Positions 8,438 to 17,162 of a stretch of 64,000 bases of DNA are shown in pieces. The notes under the pieces were generated by a model that saw only the letters and a program-made list of their open reading frames with translations, was not told where the DNA came from and did not search any database. The position numbers and the translations under genes were made by a program. The DNA is from CAVQBP01 sp963723205 (GTDB lineage: Bacteria; Bacteroidota; Ignavibacteria; Ignavibacteriales; Ignavibacteriaceae). The stretch is from NCBI GenBank assembly GCA_963723205.1, contig CAVRQC010000041.1:434001-498000 (forward strand), given 5' to 3'. Position 1 is the first letter of the stretch. Every line of letters begins with the position of its first letter.

Positions 8438-11209
8438 ATGAGTAAGAATTTATTTTTTCTATTTATATTAATTTCTATTTTAATTTTTATTACTACATCT
8501 CTACCACAAACTTTAATTTCTGCCGGTGAAGTCTATGGTACGTGGAATTATGCAGGCTCACCTTATCATGTTCAAGGGGATATTACAATTCCTAATGATT
8601 CAGTACTTATTATTGAGCCAGGTGTGCTCGTAGAGTTTGAAGGTTATTATACATTAAATGTTCAGGGGCAATTGTTAGCAGTTGGTAGCGAAGTTAATAA
8701 TATAATTTTTACAGTAAATGACACTACGGGATTTTATAATTCAGATACAATACTTGGTGGATGGAATGGAATTCATTTTATTGATACTCCTTTAGATAAT
8801 GATACTTCCAAAATTATTTATTGTACTATTCAATATGGTAAAGCAGTTAGTAATAGTCCGCCAAATAAATCGGGCGGAGCAATTTTCGTTTCTAATTTTA
8901 ATAAGTTGCTAATTTCAAACTGTCTAATTAGCAATAATAGCGCAGGCGGATTAGATTCTCCTTCCGGTGGAGGATTATATTTACAATCTGCAGATATAAT
9001 TCTGGAGAATAATGAAATTTCATATAATCATGCCTGGGATGGTGGAGGTATTCAAATTTGGGAATCAGATCCTGTTTTTAATAATAATAGAATTGTTTTT
9101 AATACAGCAGATGTTGGCGGAGGTGGAATTTGGATTGGCGGAATGTCTAATTCTAAATTTAATGGTGATGATATTTCTAATAATACTGCAGGGGGCAGCG
9201 GCGGCGGTATAATTTGCTGGCAAACTACAAATACAACTCTCAACTCAGTAACATTTAAAAATAATGTAGCTAATTGGGGAGGGGGAATTGGTGTAATAGA
9301 ATGTGAACTGGAGATAGACAGCTGCACTTTTATTAACAATGGTTCATCTGAAATGGGTGGAGGATTAGGCTCAAACTCTAGTACAGTTAATATTAATTAC
9401 ACAAATTTTGAAAGAGACACTGCTTCTATTTATGGAGGTGCAATTGAAACTTATTACTCAGAACTATCTATTAATAATTCCAACTTAATTGATAACATTG
9501 CTGCAATTTTCGGCGGAGGTATTCATTCAGATTTTAGCAAAATAAATATTGATAATACAAATTTTGAGGGTGATTCAGCTGGCAATTCAGGAGGAGGTAT
9601 TGTTACATGGCAAAGCGATTTAGAAATTAATAATTGCAAGTTTAATAATAATAAAGCTAAATACAGCGGTGGGTGTATTTACACCGATTCGACTACTATG
9701 AATATTAATAATTCCGGTTTTGCACAGAATACTGCAATTGATAACGGTGGTGCAATATTTATTAATTTGAGTACAGCTGAAATAAATAATGCTGAATTTG
9801 AACAAAATGCGGCTGTATGGGGCGGAGGAATTTTTAGTGATTACAGTGATTTAAATTTAAATGATTGTTCATTTAACGAAAACTCATCCGAACATGGCGG
9901 CGCAATTAATTTTGGTTTTGGCAATGCAGAGTTAAATAATGTTTCTTTTATAAAGAACAATGGAATCTGGGGCGGCGGTATCAGTGCAGCAAACTGTGAT
10001 CTGTATGTTGATAGCTGCCTCTTTTCTCAAAATACAGTTACAAATGAAGCCGGTGCCATTGAATACTTTGTTGACTCGACCATTTTTAACAGAAGTTATA
10101 AATTCACATTACGTGAAACTGATTTTATAGAAAATTCAGCTACCACCAGAAGTGGCGCTGTACGTATTGAGCAAACCAAATCAGATTTTTCATTGGTTGA
10201 TTTGATTTTGGATTCATGCCAATTCACCGGAAACCACTCCTATGCACATGGTTCACTTAGAATAGCTGGTTATATTGAAGATTTTGTCATATCGAATAGC
10301 GCATTTAAAGGAAATACTGCTGAACGTAATACCGGAGGTCCGGGTTTCATGGCAAATACAAAAGGTAAGGTTTACAACTGCGTTTTTAATTCCAATTATT
10401 CTTTATTTACCGACAGTACAAAGAATGCACATGGAGTCAGCCTTCAAACTGAAGCTGAAGTTAATTTTTTTAACTGTACAGTTGTCGATACTTCTTCTGC
10501 TGCTGGATATGCACTTTCAGCCCGAAGAGGCGCAAAAGCCAACCTTACCAACTGTATTTTGTGGGGATGCGGAAATCGCCCCATTATTCTTACTACTATA
10601 GCTGATCTTGGTTGTACAGTAAATGTAAATTACTGTGATATCGAAAATGGGATTGACTCGATAAAAGTTTCCGGTGCATTATCAGTATTAAATTGGGGAG
10701 ACGGGAATATAGCTGAAGATCCCTTTTGGGTCGATATTAAAAATGCTGATTTACATTTGCAGGATTCAAGTCCGTGTATTGGTGCTGGAATTGATTCTAA
10801 AGAAATTAATGGTAACTGGTATTACTGCCCCACCACTGATATAGAAGGAAATCCACGTCCCTATCCTCAGGGTTCAATGCCGGATATGGGAGCTTATGAA
10901 TCACAACATATCGTGCAAGTAGAAGATAATGATTTAAGTTTACCTACTGAATATGCTCTATACCAGAATTATCCAAATCCGTTTAACCCAAGTACAACAA
11001 TAAAATATTCTGTTCCAAAATTAAATTTTGTGACCATTAATATTTTTAATCTATTGGGAAATGAAGTTGCATTATTAGTAAACGTAAAAAAATCTGCAGG
11101 CACTTATGAAGTAGCCTGGAATGCAGTAAGCTTGCCAAGCGGCGTTTATTTCTATCAACTAAAAGCAGGTGAATTTATTAAAACAAAGAAGATGATTTTA
11201 TTGAAATAA
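8438..11209 (+). CDS. Giant secreted right-handed beta-helix protein with T9SS tail
   Basis: The start at 8438 follows GGAGGG and a signal peptide (LFFLFILISILIFITTS); the frame extends back to 8408. From about residue 130 to 700 the protein is a series of 20-25-residue rungs with a GG(A/G)I turn followed by N-rich strands. This matches right-handed parallel beta-helix and Pmp-like repeats found in polysaccharide lyases and adhesins. A LamG- or catalytic-type insert is not seen. A complete T9SS sorting domain begins at about 10960 (YALYQNYPNPFNPSTTIKY) and ends at the stop. It is likely a surface adhesin or polysaccharide-binding protein; an enzymatic role cannot be excluded. Periodic rungs make imperfect DNA repeats within the gene. 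Confidence 0.9.
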   Translation: MSKNLFFLFILISILIFITTSLPQTLISAGEVYGTWNYAGSPYHVQGDITIPNDSVLIIEPGVLVEFEGYYTLNVQGQLLAVGSEVNNIIFTVNDTTGFYNSDTILGGWNGIHFIDTPLDNDTSKIIYCTIQYGKAVSNSPPNKSGGAIFVSNFNKLLISNCLISNNSAGGLDSPSGGGLYLQSADIILENNEISYNHAWDGGGIQIWESDPVFNNNRIVFNTADVGGGGIWIGGMSNSKFNGDDISNNTAGGSGGGIICWQTTNTTLNSVTFKNNVANWGGGIGVIECELEIDSCTFINNGSSEMGGGLGSNSSTVNINYTNFERDTASIYGGAIETYYSELSINNSNLIDNIAAIFGGGIHSDFSKINIDNTNFEGDSAGNSGGGIVTWQSDLEINNCKFNNNKAKYSGGCIYTDSTTMNINNSGFAQNTAIDNGGAIFINLSTAEINNAEFEQNAAVWGGGIFSDYSDLNLNDCSFNENSSEHGGAINFGFGNAELNNVSFIKNNGIWGGGISAANCDLYVDSCLFSQNTVTNEAGAIEYFVDSTIFNRSYKFTLRETDFIENSATTRSGAVRIEQTKSDFSLVDLILDSCQFTGNHSYAHGSLRIAGYIEDFVISNSAFKGNTAERNTGGPGFMANTKGKVYNCVFNSNYSLFTDSTKNAHGVSLQTEAEVNFFNCTVVDTSSAAGYALSARRGAKANLTNCILWGCGNRPIILTTIADLGCTVNVNYCDIENGIDSIKVSGALSVLNWGDGNIAEDPFWVDIKNADLHLQDSSPCIGAGIDSKEINGNWYYCPTTDIEGNPRPYPQGSMPDMGAYESQHIVQVEDNDLSLPTEYALYQNYPNPFNPSTTIKYSVPKLNFVTINIFNLLGNEVALLVNVKKSAGTYEVAWNAVSLPSGVYFYQLKAGEFIKTKKMILLK

Positions 11210-11226
11210 AAAAAGAGGTATGAGAA

Positions 11227-12204
11227 ATGAAAATTTTTATTACAGGAGGAACAGGATTTATCGGACGACACACAGTCGAGTTATTAGCACAAGGCAATCA
11301 CAAGCTGACACTATTAGTTAGAAAAACAAGCAACATTTCTTTTCTAAACAAACAAAATGTAACATTGGTGGAAGGGAATTTAGCCGACAAAGACTCCATA
11401 CTCAAGGGTATGGACAATTGTGACTCTGCAATTAATATTGCAGGTCATTATTCTTTCTGGGAATCTGATAAAAATATTTACAGTAAAACAAACATTCAGG
11501 GGACCCGGAATGTTATGGAATGTGCTTTGAAAACCGGTATTAAGAAAGTTGTGCACATTAGTACTGCCGGAATTTATGGAAGATCAGATGAAAAACCATT
11601 AACAGAAGAAAGTACTCCCGGTCCGAAGAGATTCAGTGAGTATTTTAGAACTAAATATGAGGGTGACCTGATTGCCTGGGACTTATATAAGAAAAAGAGC
11701 TTACCGCTCGTTGTAATATACCCCGTCTGCGTTTTGGGTGCGGGGGATACAAAAGCAAGTAGTAGATACATTAAGGACCTTATTAATCGCAAATTACCGG
11801 CGACAATCTTTAATAGAAAAACGTTCTCATTTGTTTATGTAAAGGATGTGGCGCAAGCTATTGTTAGTGCATTAGAAAAAAATAATAATATTGGTGAAAA
11901 ATATTTGATTGGCAATCATAACTGTAAGTGGCAAGAAATAAACAAAATGATTAGTGAAATATCAGGAGTCCCGTTACCGAAAATAAAATTACCGGTTTCT
12001 ATCACTATGATGAATGCATATTTATTAACGGGCTTGGCAAACCTTATAAAAAAACCTCCCTTATGGGGAATGGCTATCGATCAAATGAAAGTAATGAAAG
12101 CAGGTTTTAATGTAGATGGAAGCAAAGCGGAAAAAGAATTAGGGATAAAATATACTCCAATTCACCTCGCACTGCAGGAAGCTATCGATTCGTTAAAAAA
12201 GTAA
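11227..12204 (+). CDS. Extended SDR, NAD-dependent epimerase / dihydroflavonol reductase-like
   Basis: The N-terminal ITGGTGFIGRH is the extended-SDR nucleotide-binding motif (TGxxGxxG). A serine/threonine at HISTAGIYG and the YFRTK motif (YxxxK) supply the catalytic residues. At 325 residues it has the usual length. The class includes sugar epimerases, dihydroflavonol-4-reductases and 3-beta-hydroxysteroid dehydrogenase-like enzymes. The C-terminal pattern (late LGIKYTPI, helix of LQEAIDSL) fits the dihydroflavonol-reductase/HpnA-like branch. It starts 17 bp after the beta-helix gene with no clear promoter between. It is followed by an FAD oxidoreductase, so the two may act on one lipid or isoprenoid substrate (inference). 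Confidence 0.85.
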   Translation: MKIFITGGTGFIGRHTVELLAQGNHKLTLLVRKTSNISFLNKQNVTLVEGNLADKDSILKGMDNCDSAINIAGHYSFWESDKNIYSKTNIQGTRNVMECALKTGIKKVVHISTAGIYGRSDEKPLTEESTPGPKRFSEYFRTKYEGDLIAWDLYKKKSLPLVVIYPVCVLGAGDTKASSRYIKDLINRKLPATIFNRKTFSFVYVKDVAQAIVSALEKNNNIGEKYLIGNHNCKWQEINKMISEISGVPLPKIKLPVSITMMNAYLLTGLANLIKKPPLWGMAIDQMKVMKAGFNVDGSKAEKELGIKYTPIHLALQEAIDSLKK

Positions 12205-12317
12205 AAGCTGTTTGTACAACTGAAAGCAGAGTAGGGTAATTTATTTAAACTGAAAAGCAAGTGTCAATCAGAAAAGTCTAATATTTATATCTACAATAGA
12301 ATATTAAGGGAGGCAGC

Positions 12318-13955
12318 ATGACCACCAATCAAATTGAACGCAAAGAATTTCTTAAAAAATTGCTTGGAGGACTAGCACTATTATCACTCGACTGGCAATC
12401 ATTCCCACAAGGTTTGGGTAAAACACTTAACGAAAACGAATATGATGCAATAATCATCGGATCCGGTTTAGGGGGATTAAGCTGTGCTGCTGCTTTTGCA
12501 AGACAAGGTTTCAAAGCATTAGTTATAGAGCAGCATCATAAGGTGGGCGGTTATGCAACTACCTTTGAACGCCCGGGCGGATTTGAATTTGACGCATCGC
12601 TTCATTCAACCTCCGTGGAAGAAAGAGATGGAATTCATAATCTCATTCCCGGTTTTCCGGAGATAAAAGATGTTGAATTTGAACCCCATCCAAATCTTTA
12701 CAGAGTAATCTTTCCGGACTATGATATCAGAGTACCTCAAAAAAATGTTTCAGCTTACATCAATCACCTGATCGAATTATTCCCTGAGGAAAAGGGAGGC
12801 ATAGAGGGAATATTTGAGGACATGGAAGGAATTACAAAAGATATTGGAAAGTTTTCAAGAGCTGGCGGAAAAATTGATATGAACACTTTCCCAACCGAAT
12901 TTCCTTATTTGTTTAAAAGTTTCAATCGTTCGTGGGGAGATCTTGTAGATGCTAGATTGAAAAATCCAAAACTGAAAGCTATCGTTTCATCTCTCTGGGT
13001 TTACTACGGATTACCTCCTTCAAAACTTTCTCCTTATTACTATGCTATGCCGACGCTGGGTTATATGCAGAGAGGTGGTTTTTATCCGAGAGGCAAATCG
13101 CAAAAAATAAGCAATGCTTTTAAAAAGTATATTAATGATCACGGCGGAGAAATAATTATTACAAGTAAAGTTGAAAAAATCCTGGTTAAAAATAATGTGG
13201 CTTTCGGCGTGAGGACGGAAAATGGTAAGGAATATAGTGCCAAGGTTATAATATCAAATGCAAATGCTCATGACACCTTTAATAAAATGCTGGATGATAA
13301 AAGCATATTAAAGGATTATTTGGAAAAAATGGAAAAATTCAGTGTGAGCCTTTCAAGTTTTCAAGTCTTCCTTGGTCTAAAAAAAGGTCTCATAAAAGAA
13401 GTTGGTATTAATGATTCAGAAATATTTTATAATCCCAACTATGATTTGGATACAGACTATGAATTAATGAAAAAAGCCGATGTTGAGAATGCAGGTTTTG
13501 CCGTTACTCTTTATGATAATGTTTATAAAGGATATTCACCGGAAGGAAAAAATACACTTAACATAATGACGCTGCAAGGTTTCGACCATTGGGAAAAATA
13601 TCATGATGATTATTTTAAAGGCAATAAAGCGGACTACAATAAAGAAAAAGAAAGAATTGCCGATATTCTAATTGAAAAAGCAGAGAAAACATTATTGCCA
13701 GGTTTAAAAAATGCAATTGAAGTAAAGGAAATAGGTACGCCATTAACAAATCTTCGCTACACAAGTAATTTCAAAGGAGCTGTTTACGGATTTGATCAAA
13801 CTCTTGATAATTCCGGACAAAACAGACTGGGGCATAAAACCCCTGTTAAAAACTTATATCTGTCCGGGGCGTGGACAAAACCGGGACATGGTTATGGCGG
13901 TGTAATATATAGCGGGTTGCAATGTTTTGGCGAAATAATGGAAATCTGGAAATAG
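12318..13955 (+). CDS. FAD-dependent oxidoreductase, phytoene desaturase / retinol saturase-like
   Basis: GGGAGG precedes the ATG. Residues about 40-75 form the FAD-binding Rossmann segment (IIIGSGLGGLSCAAAFARQG), followed by GGYATTFERPGGFEFD, which is conserved in CrtI-type desaturases and RetSat enzymes. The C-terminal NLYLSGAWTKPGHGYGGV is the second FAD/substrate motif of this family. At 545 residues it is of normal length. The N-terminus (RKEFLKKLLGGLALLSL) resembles a degenerate Tat or membrane-anchor segment. It may desaturate or isomerise a carotenoid- or retinoid-like substrate, or saturate an enone. The stop codon overlaps the first base of a stray T9SS tail. Confidence 0.88.
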   Translation: MTTNQIERKEFLKKLLGGLALLSLDWQSFPQGLGKTLNENEYDAIIIGSGLGGLSCAAAFARQGFKALVIEQHHKVGGYATTFERPGGFEFDASLHSTSVEERDGIHNLIPGFPEIKDVEFEPHPNLYRVIFPDYDIRVPQKNVSAYINHLIELFPEEKGGIEGIFEDMEGITKDIGKFSRAGGKIDMNTFPTEFPYLFKSFNRSWGDLVDARLKNPKLKAIVSSLWVYYGLPPSKLSPYYYAMPTLGYMQRGGFYPRGKSQKISNAFKKYINDHGGEIIITSKVEKILVKNNVAFGVRTENGKEYSAKVIISNANAHDTFNKMLDDKSILKDYLEKMEKFSVSLSSFQVFLGLKKGLIKEVGINDSEIFYNPNYDLDTDYELMKKADVENAGFAVTLYDNVYKGYSPEGKNTLNIMTLQGFDHWEKYHDDYFKGNKADYNKEKERIADILIEKAEKTLLPGLKNAIEVKEIGTPLTNLRYTSNFKGAVYGFDQTLDNSGQNRLGHKTPVKNLYLSGAWTKPGHGYGGVIYSGLQCFGEIMEIWK

Positions 13956-14137
13956 AAGCGTTAGTCAATGAAGAAAAACTTACAGGCACTTATGAACTTA
14001 ACTGGAACGCAAGCAATTTACCAAGCGGCGTTTATTTCTATAGATTGCAAGTCATAGATCCCAAATCAAGTTCGGGACAGGGTTTTGTTGAGACAAAAAA
14101 GCTTTTGTTGGTGTGTTTCCTTTACAGATTCAAGTAA
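13955..14137 (+). pseudogene. Stray T9SS tail with REP-like in-frame insert
   Basis: The frame reads EALVNEEKLTGTYELNWNA, then NLPSGVYFYRLQ, VIDPKSSSGQG, FVETKKLLLV: the second half of a T9SS domain. It joins the FAD enzyme's stop codon without spacing and lacks its own start, signal or QNYPNPFNP motif. Between YRLQ and FVETKK, functional copies have only about two to three residues; here eleven extra residues come from a REP-like repeat. It is most likely a recombination product. Confidence 0.7.
14051..14081. repeat. REP-like element inside a T9SS tail
   Basis: TCATAGATCCCAAATCAAGT and the following CGGGACAGG resemble the AGATTCCGGATCAAGTCCGG arm of the element at 2391-2417. The insert keeps the reading frame open. 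Confidence 0.5.
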
Positions 14138-14902
14138 TAGTACCGCAGTTGGGGAATTAGGTACAATAATTCGAACAAATGATGGAGTGAAAAACTGGAT
14201 TGCTCAATCAAGCGGAACAACAACTACGTTGCGAGGAGTCTCTTTTACAGATGCAAATAATGGATGGATTGTTGGTTATGAAGAAATTCTAAACACAAAG
14301 GATGATGGCAATAATCGGAATATACAAACAACCCAAGCAATATGTGGAGGCGGTTATCTTTATGCTGTTTATTTTGTTAATTCAAATGATGGAACTGCTG
14401 TAGGTGACGGTAAAATAATCCATAGTACAGTTGATGGAGGGAATAATTGGAAATGCAGTACATTTGGAAATGTCTGGGCTGATGAATTTTATGGAGTTTA
14501 TTTTACAGATCCTTTAAATGGTTGGGTTGTGGGTAATAGTGACGGGGGCACTATTTATCATTCTACAAATGGAGGTGTTACATTTGTCAAAGAAGAAAAA
14601 ATAATAAATGAAATTCAGAAAGATTATTGTCTTTATCAGAATTATCCTAATCCGTTTAATCCAACAACCACGTAAAATATGCAATACCTCAACAAACCGT
14701 AGGGGACGAAAATTTTCGTTCCGTACATTTAATTGTATATGATGTTTTGGTAAGAGAAATAGCAACATTAGTTAATGAAGAAAAACCAGCGGGTACTTAT
14801 GAGCTAATGTGGAACACAGGCAATTTACCAAGCGGAGTTTATTTCTACAGGTTACAAGCAGGTTCATTTGGACAAACAAGAAAAATGATTTTGATAAAAT
14901 AA
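14112..14902 (+). pseudogene. Broken YCF48-like repeat protein with frameshifted T9SS tail
   Basis: The frame from about 14112 shows YCF48 / photosystem II stability factor-like repeats (VSFTDSSNSTAVGELGTI; GVSFTDANNGWIVG; AVYFVNSNDGTAVG; GVYFTDPLNGWVVG), a seven-bladed propeller family. The protein lacks a start and signal peptide. Its tail begins YQNYPNPFNPTTT and then hits a stop at 14673. With one base restored, the frame continues as VKYAIPQQT through a palindromic insert to VYDVLVREIATLVNEEKPAGTYELMW and RKMILIK, stopping at 14902. At least a 5' truncation and a one-base frameshift make it non-functional. Confidence 0.75.
14699..14726. repeat. Small palindromic element in the frameshifted T9SS tail
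   Basis: GTAGGGGACGAAAA and TTTTCGTTCCGTAC form an inverted repeat that matches the GTAGGGGCG family. It sits in the loop after the first sorting-domain strand, the same place as the element at 6252. Confidence 0.65.
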
Positions 14903-15171
14903 TATGAGCACTAAAATCTCCGGGGTTTTCCTCAACCTCCTAGGTTTATAATAATTATATTTGCCCGATAATTGAAGAAAGTTTCTGCATCTCTTAAAAA
15001 ATCTTTTCTTAAAATTTTAATATTTTTGTAATTGTAACTAATTCAATATAAGATTTAAATATGGGGTATAAAAAAGAGGGTTGGGATTATAAGACATGCA
15101 TACATACTAAAGAATCACCGATTTAATGTTCTCTTATTCATTTTTTTATCAATTAAAAATATTGATGTATT

Positions 15172-16194
15172 ATGATTAGACAAGTCTATTTCCTAAAGCG
15201 AGCCGGTTCGATTAATAACATGAAATTGTTAGAGCAGGATTTACCGGAACCAGCTAAAGATGAATTGACTATAGAAGTTAAATCCATCGGATTAAATTTT
15301 GCTGATATCTTTTCCATTCTTGGTTTATATATGGCTGCTCCTAAAATTAATTTAATACCTGGACTGGAATTTTCAGGTTTAGTTATTAAAAAAGGAGAAA
15401 ATGTAGACGAGTTTTCAATCGGAGAAAGAGTCTATGGTGTAACTAAATTCGGAGGCTATGTTTCTCATTTAAATATTAACCAATCATATTTGCTCAAATT
15501 ACCTGATGACTGGACATTTGAAGAAGGCGCTTCATTTATTGTTCAATCTTTAACTGCATACTATGCCTTAGTTGTTTTAGGTGAAGTAAATAAGAATAAA
15601 ACTGTTTTAATCCATAGTGCTGCCGGCGGTGTAGGATTAAATGCTAACAGGATTGCAAAAAAATTTTCTGCTTTTACAATAGGAACTATCGGCAACAAAT
15701 CTAAAACAGATTTACTAAAGTCCGAAGGATATGACAGAATAATTGTAAGAGACAAAAATCTTAAAAGAAATATACAGGAAGCATTGGGAAATCGTCCGCT
15801 CGATATTGTTCTTGAAGCGGTAGGCAGTAAAGTATTTAAAATTTCATTCAATCTTCTAACACATACAGGAAGAATAATAGTCTATGGAGCAGGAGCTTAT
15901 TCAACGGGAAATTCTGCGTCTAATCTATTTAAATTAGCTTATAAATATTTTACAAGACCAAAAGTAGATCCCCTTAGAATGATCGAACAGAATAGGGCTG
16001 TGATGGCTTTCAACTTAATCTGGATATATGAACGAGGAGAATATTTACGGAAACTACTTGATGAAATTATAAAATTAAATCTTCCAAAACCCATAATAAA
16101 TCATACTTTTTCTTTTGAAAATTTACCGAATGCAGTAAGAGCCTTAAAATCAGGAAAAACGACAGGAAAGGTAATTGTAAAGGTAAATGAATAA
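15172..16194 (+). CDS. Quinone oxidoreductase-like MDR family enzyme (VAT-1-like)
   Basis: This 340-residue protein is a medium-chain dehydrogenase/reductase of the zinc-free type. The N-terminal GroES-like part contains GLNFADIFSILGLY and PGLEFSGLV, and the Rossmann part has HSAAGGVGLNA for NADPH. No structural or catalytic zinc cysteines are seen, which fits quinone or enone reductases. The phrase NFADI and the low-complexity C-terminus resemble the synaptic vesicle VAT-1 subgroup. There is no Shine-Dalgarno at the ATG. The gene stands alone; a TATTTTTG promoter-like box occurs at 15021-15028. Confidence 0.88.
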   Translation: MIRQVYFLKRAGSINNMKLLEQDLPEPAKDELTIEVKSIGLNFADIFSILGLYMAAPKINLIPGLEFSGLVIKKGENVDEFSIGERVYGVTKFGGYVSHLNINQSYLLKLPDDWTFEEGASFIVQSLTAYYALVVLGEVNKNKTVLIHSAAGGVGLNANRIAKKFSAFTIGTIGNKSKTDLLKSEGYDRIIVRDKNLKRNIQEALGNRPLDIVLEAVGSKVFKISFNLLTHTGRIIVYGAGAYSTGNSASNLFKLAYKYFTRPKVDPLRMIEQNRAVMAFNLIWIYERGEYLRKLLDEIIKLNLPKPIINHTFSFENLPNAVRALKSGKTTGKVIVKVNE

Positions 16195-16371
16195 TAAAAA
16201 ATTAAAACAGCAAGCAGGGAACATCCGGATAAAAATTAACTATAACACCAATAGTATAATTGATTGAATAAATAAATGATAACTGCTAAAATAAATTGAT
16301 AACCGGTTCATTATATTAGTATTTATTTATTATTTTTTATTCATATTATAAATTCTATAGGAGAATTTAAA

Positions 16372-16611
16372 ATGTTTCATAATTGGTTTTGGGGAGGAGG
16401 ATTCTGGTTTGGATGGGTATTCTGGGTAGCTATCATCGGTTTAATAGTCTATCTGGTTGTAAACCAGGGAAATAAAAACAGGCAGGTCCATTTACCACCG
16501 CCGCCGATGCCGCCACACCAGGACAGTCCCCTGGATATTTTAAAAAAAAGATATGCAAAAGGTGAGATAAATAAAGAACAATTTGAACAAATAAAGAAAG
16601 ATATTGAATAA
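16372..16611 (+). CDS. Small membrane protein with SHOCT domain
   Basis: The ATG follows TAGGAG. Residues 1-32 are a tryptophan-rich transmembrane helix (WFGWVFWVAIIGLIVYLVV). A proline-rich linker and a C-terminal SHOCT motif (DILKKRYAKGEINKEQFEQIKKDI) follow. SHOCT domains are short oligomerisation helices common at the C-terminus of small membrane proteins; a specific role is not known. It has its own ribosome site but no obvious partner gene. Confidence 0.88.
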   Translation: MFHNWFWGGGFWFGWVFWVAIIGLIVYLVVNQGNKNRQVHLPPPPMPPHQDSPLDILKKRYAKGEINKEQFEQIKKDIE

Positions 16612-16619
16612 ATATTCTT

Positions 16620-16838
16620 TTAAGCGCTGGCTATTTGTATATTTTTCTCATTTTTAAATTCATATTCGATAATCTTCCTGATCGAAACTTTATCGATATG
16701 GTTTGGTATTAAATCAACATTATTAAAAATTTTATATTTATTGATTAATTCCTGCTTAGCGTTAAATTTTTGCTGAATTATACAGCTGTCATTGTAAATT
16801 TCGTATTTTCCCTCGCCACCAAAAAAGGTTTTCGACAT
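16620..16838 (-). CDS. Hypothetical 72-residue protein
   Basis: On the minus strand a good Shine-Dalgarno (AAAAGGAG) sits 8 bp before the ATG. The protein is charged and soluble, with no signal peptide and no domain I recognise. Its first half (KTFFGGEGKYEIYNDSCIIQQ) looks like a short beta region and its second half like a helix. It converges with the SHOCT gene 8 bp away. The ribosome site makes a real gene likely, but a function is not assigned. Confidence 0.6.
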   Translation of the reverse strand: MSKTFFGGEGKYEIYNDSCIIQQKFNAKQELINKYKIFNNVDLIPNHIDKVSIRKIIEYEFKNEKNIQIASA

Positions 16839-17162
16839 CTAATTAACTCCTTTTAATTTATTATTAATTTTAATCAAATATATAAATAAAAACTCGAGTT
16901 AAAATTAAGTGAGTATTATCAAAACATTAAGTTTATGTAAAGTAATAAAGATTGAATACGGGGCTATTATTGGAGTTTTTTGGATAATTTAATTATTTAC
17001 AAAGGTAAATAATCAATTCGCCGATACTTAATTAAAATTTATCCTGGTAATAATCTAAATTTTATTCCGGGATTATTTGAATAGCGTACTCATTTATTTA
17101 TTCAAAAATTCTATAAATTTTGATATATTTGCAAGATTGACTGATGCGAAAAAATAATTATT
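16839..17162. other. AT-rich gap before the heat-shock operon
   Basis: This 324-base gap is very AT-rich and holds the divergent upstream regions of the 72-residue gene and hrcA. A TATATTTG box lies close to hrcA. No copy of the CIRCE repeat (TTAGCACTC-N9-GAGTGCTAA) was found by eye. Confidence 0.5.
17124..17131 (+). promoter_or_regulatory. -7 box (TATATTTG) upstream of hrcA
   Basis: TATATTTG fits the Bacteroidota -7 element TAnnTTTG and lies 32 bp before the hrcA start. The expected -33 TTTG is not clear: a TTC occurs at about the right distance. Confidence 0.35.

Noticed and set aside
9052..9339. Minus-strand ORF opposite the beta-helix gene
   Set aside because: It is a proline/isoleucine-rich shadow of the GG-rich rungs of the real gene and has no ribosome site.
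8900..10000. Possible tandem DNA repeats or CRISPR-like spacing
   Set aside because: The periodicity is from protein rungs with varying DNA; no identical repeat units and no spacers.
16890..16920. ACTC...GAGT pair as a possible CIRCE
   Set aside because: The spacing and arms do not match TTAGCACTC-N9-GAGTGCTAA.
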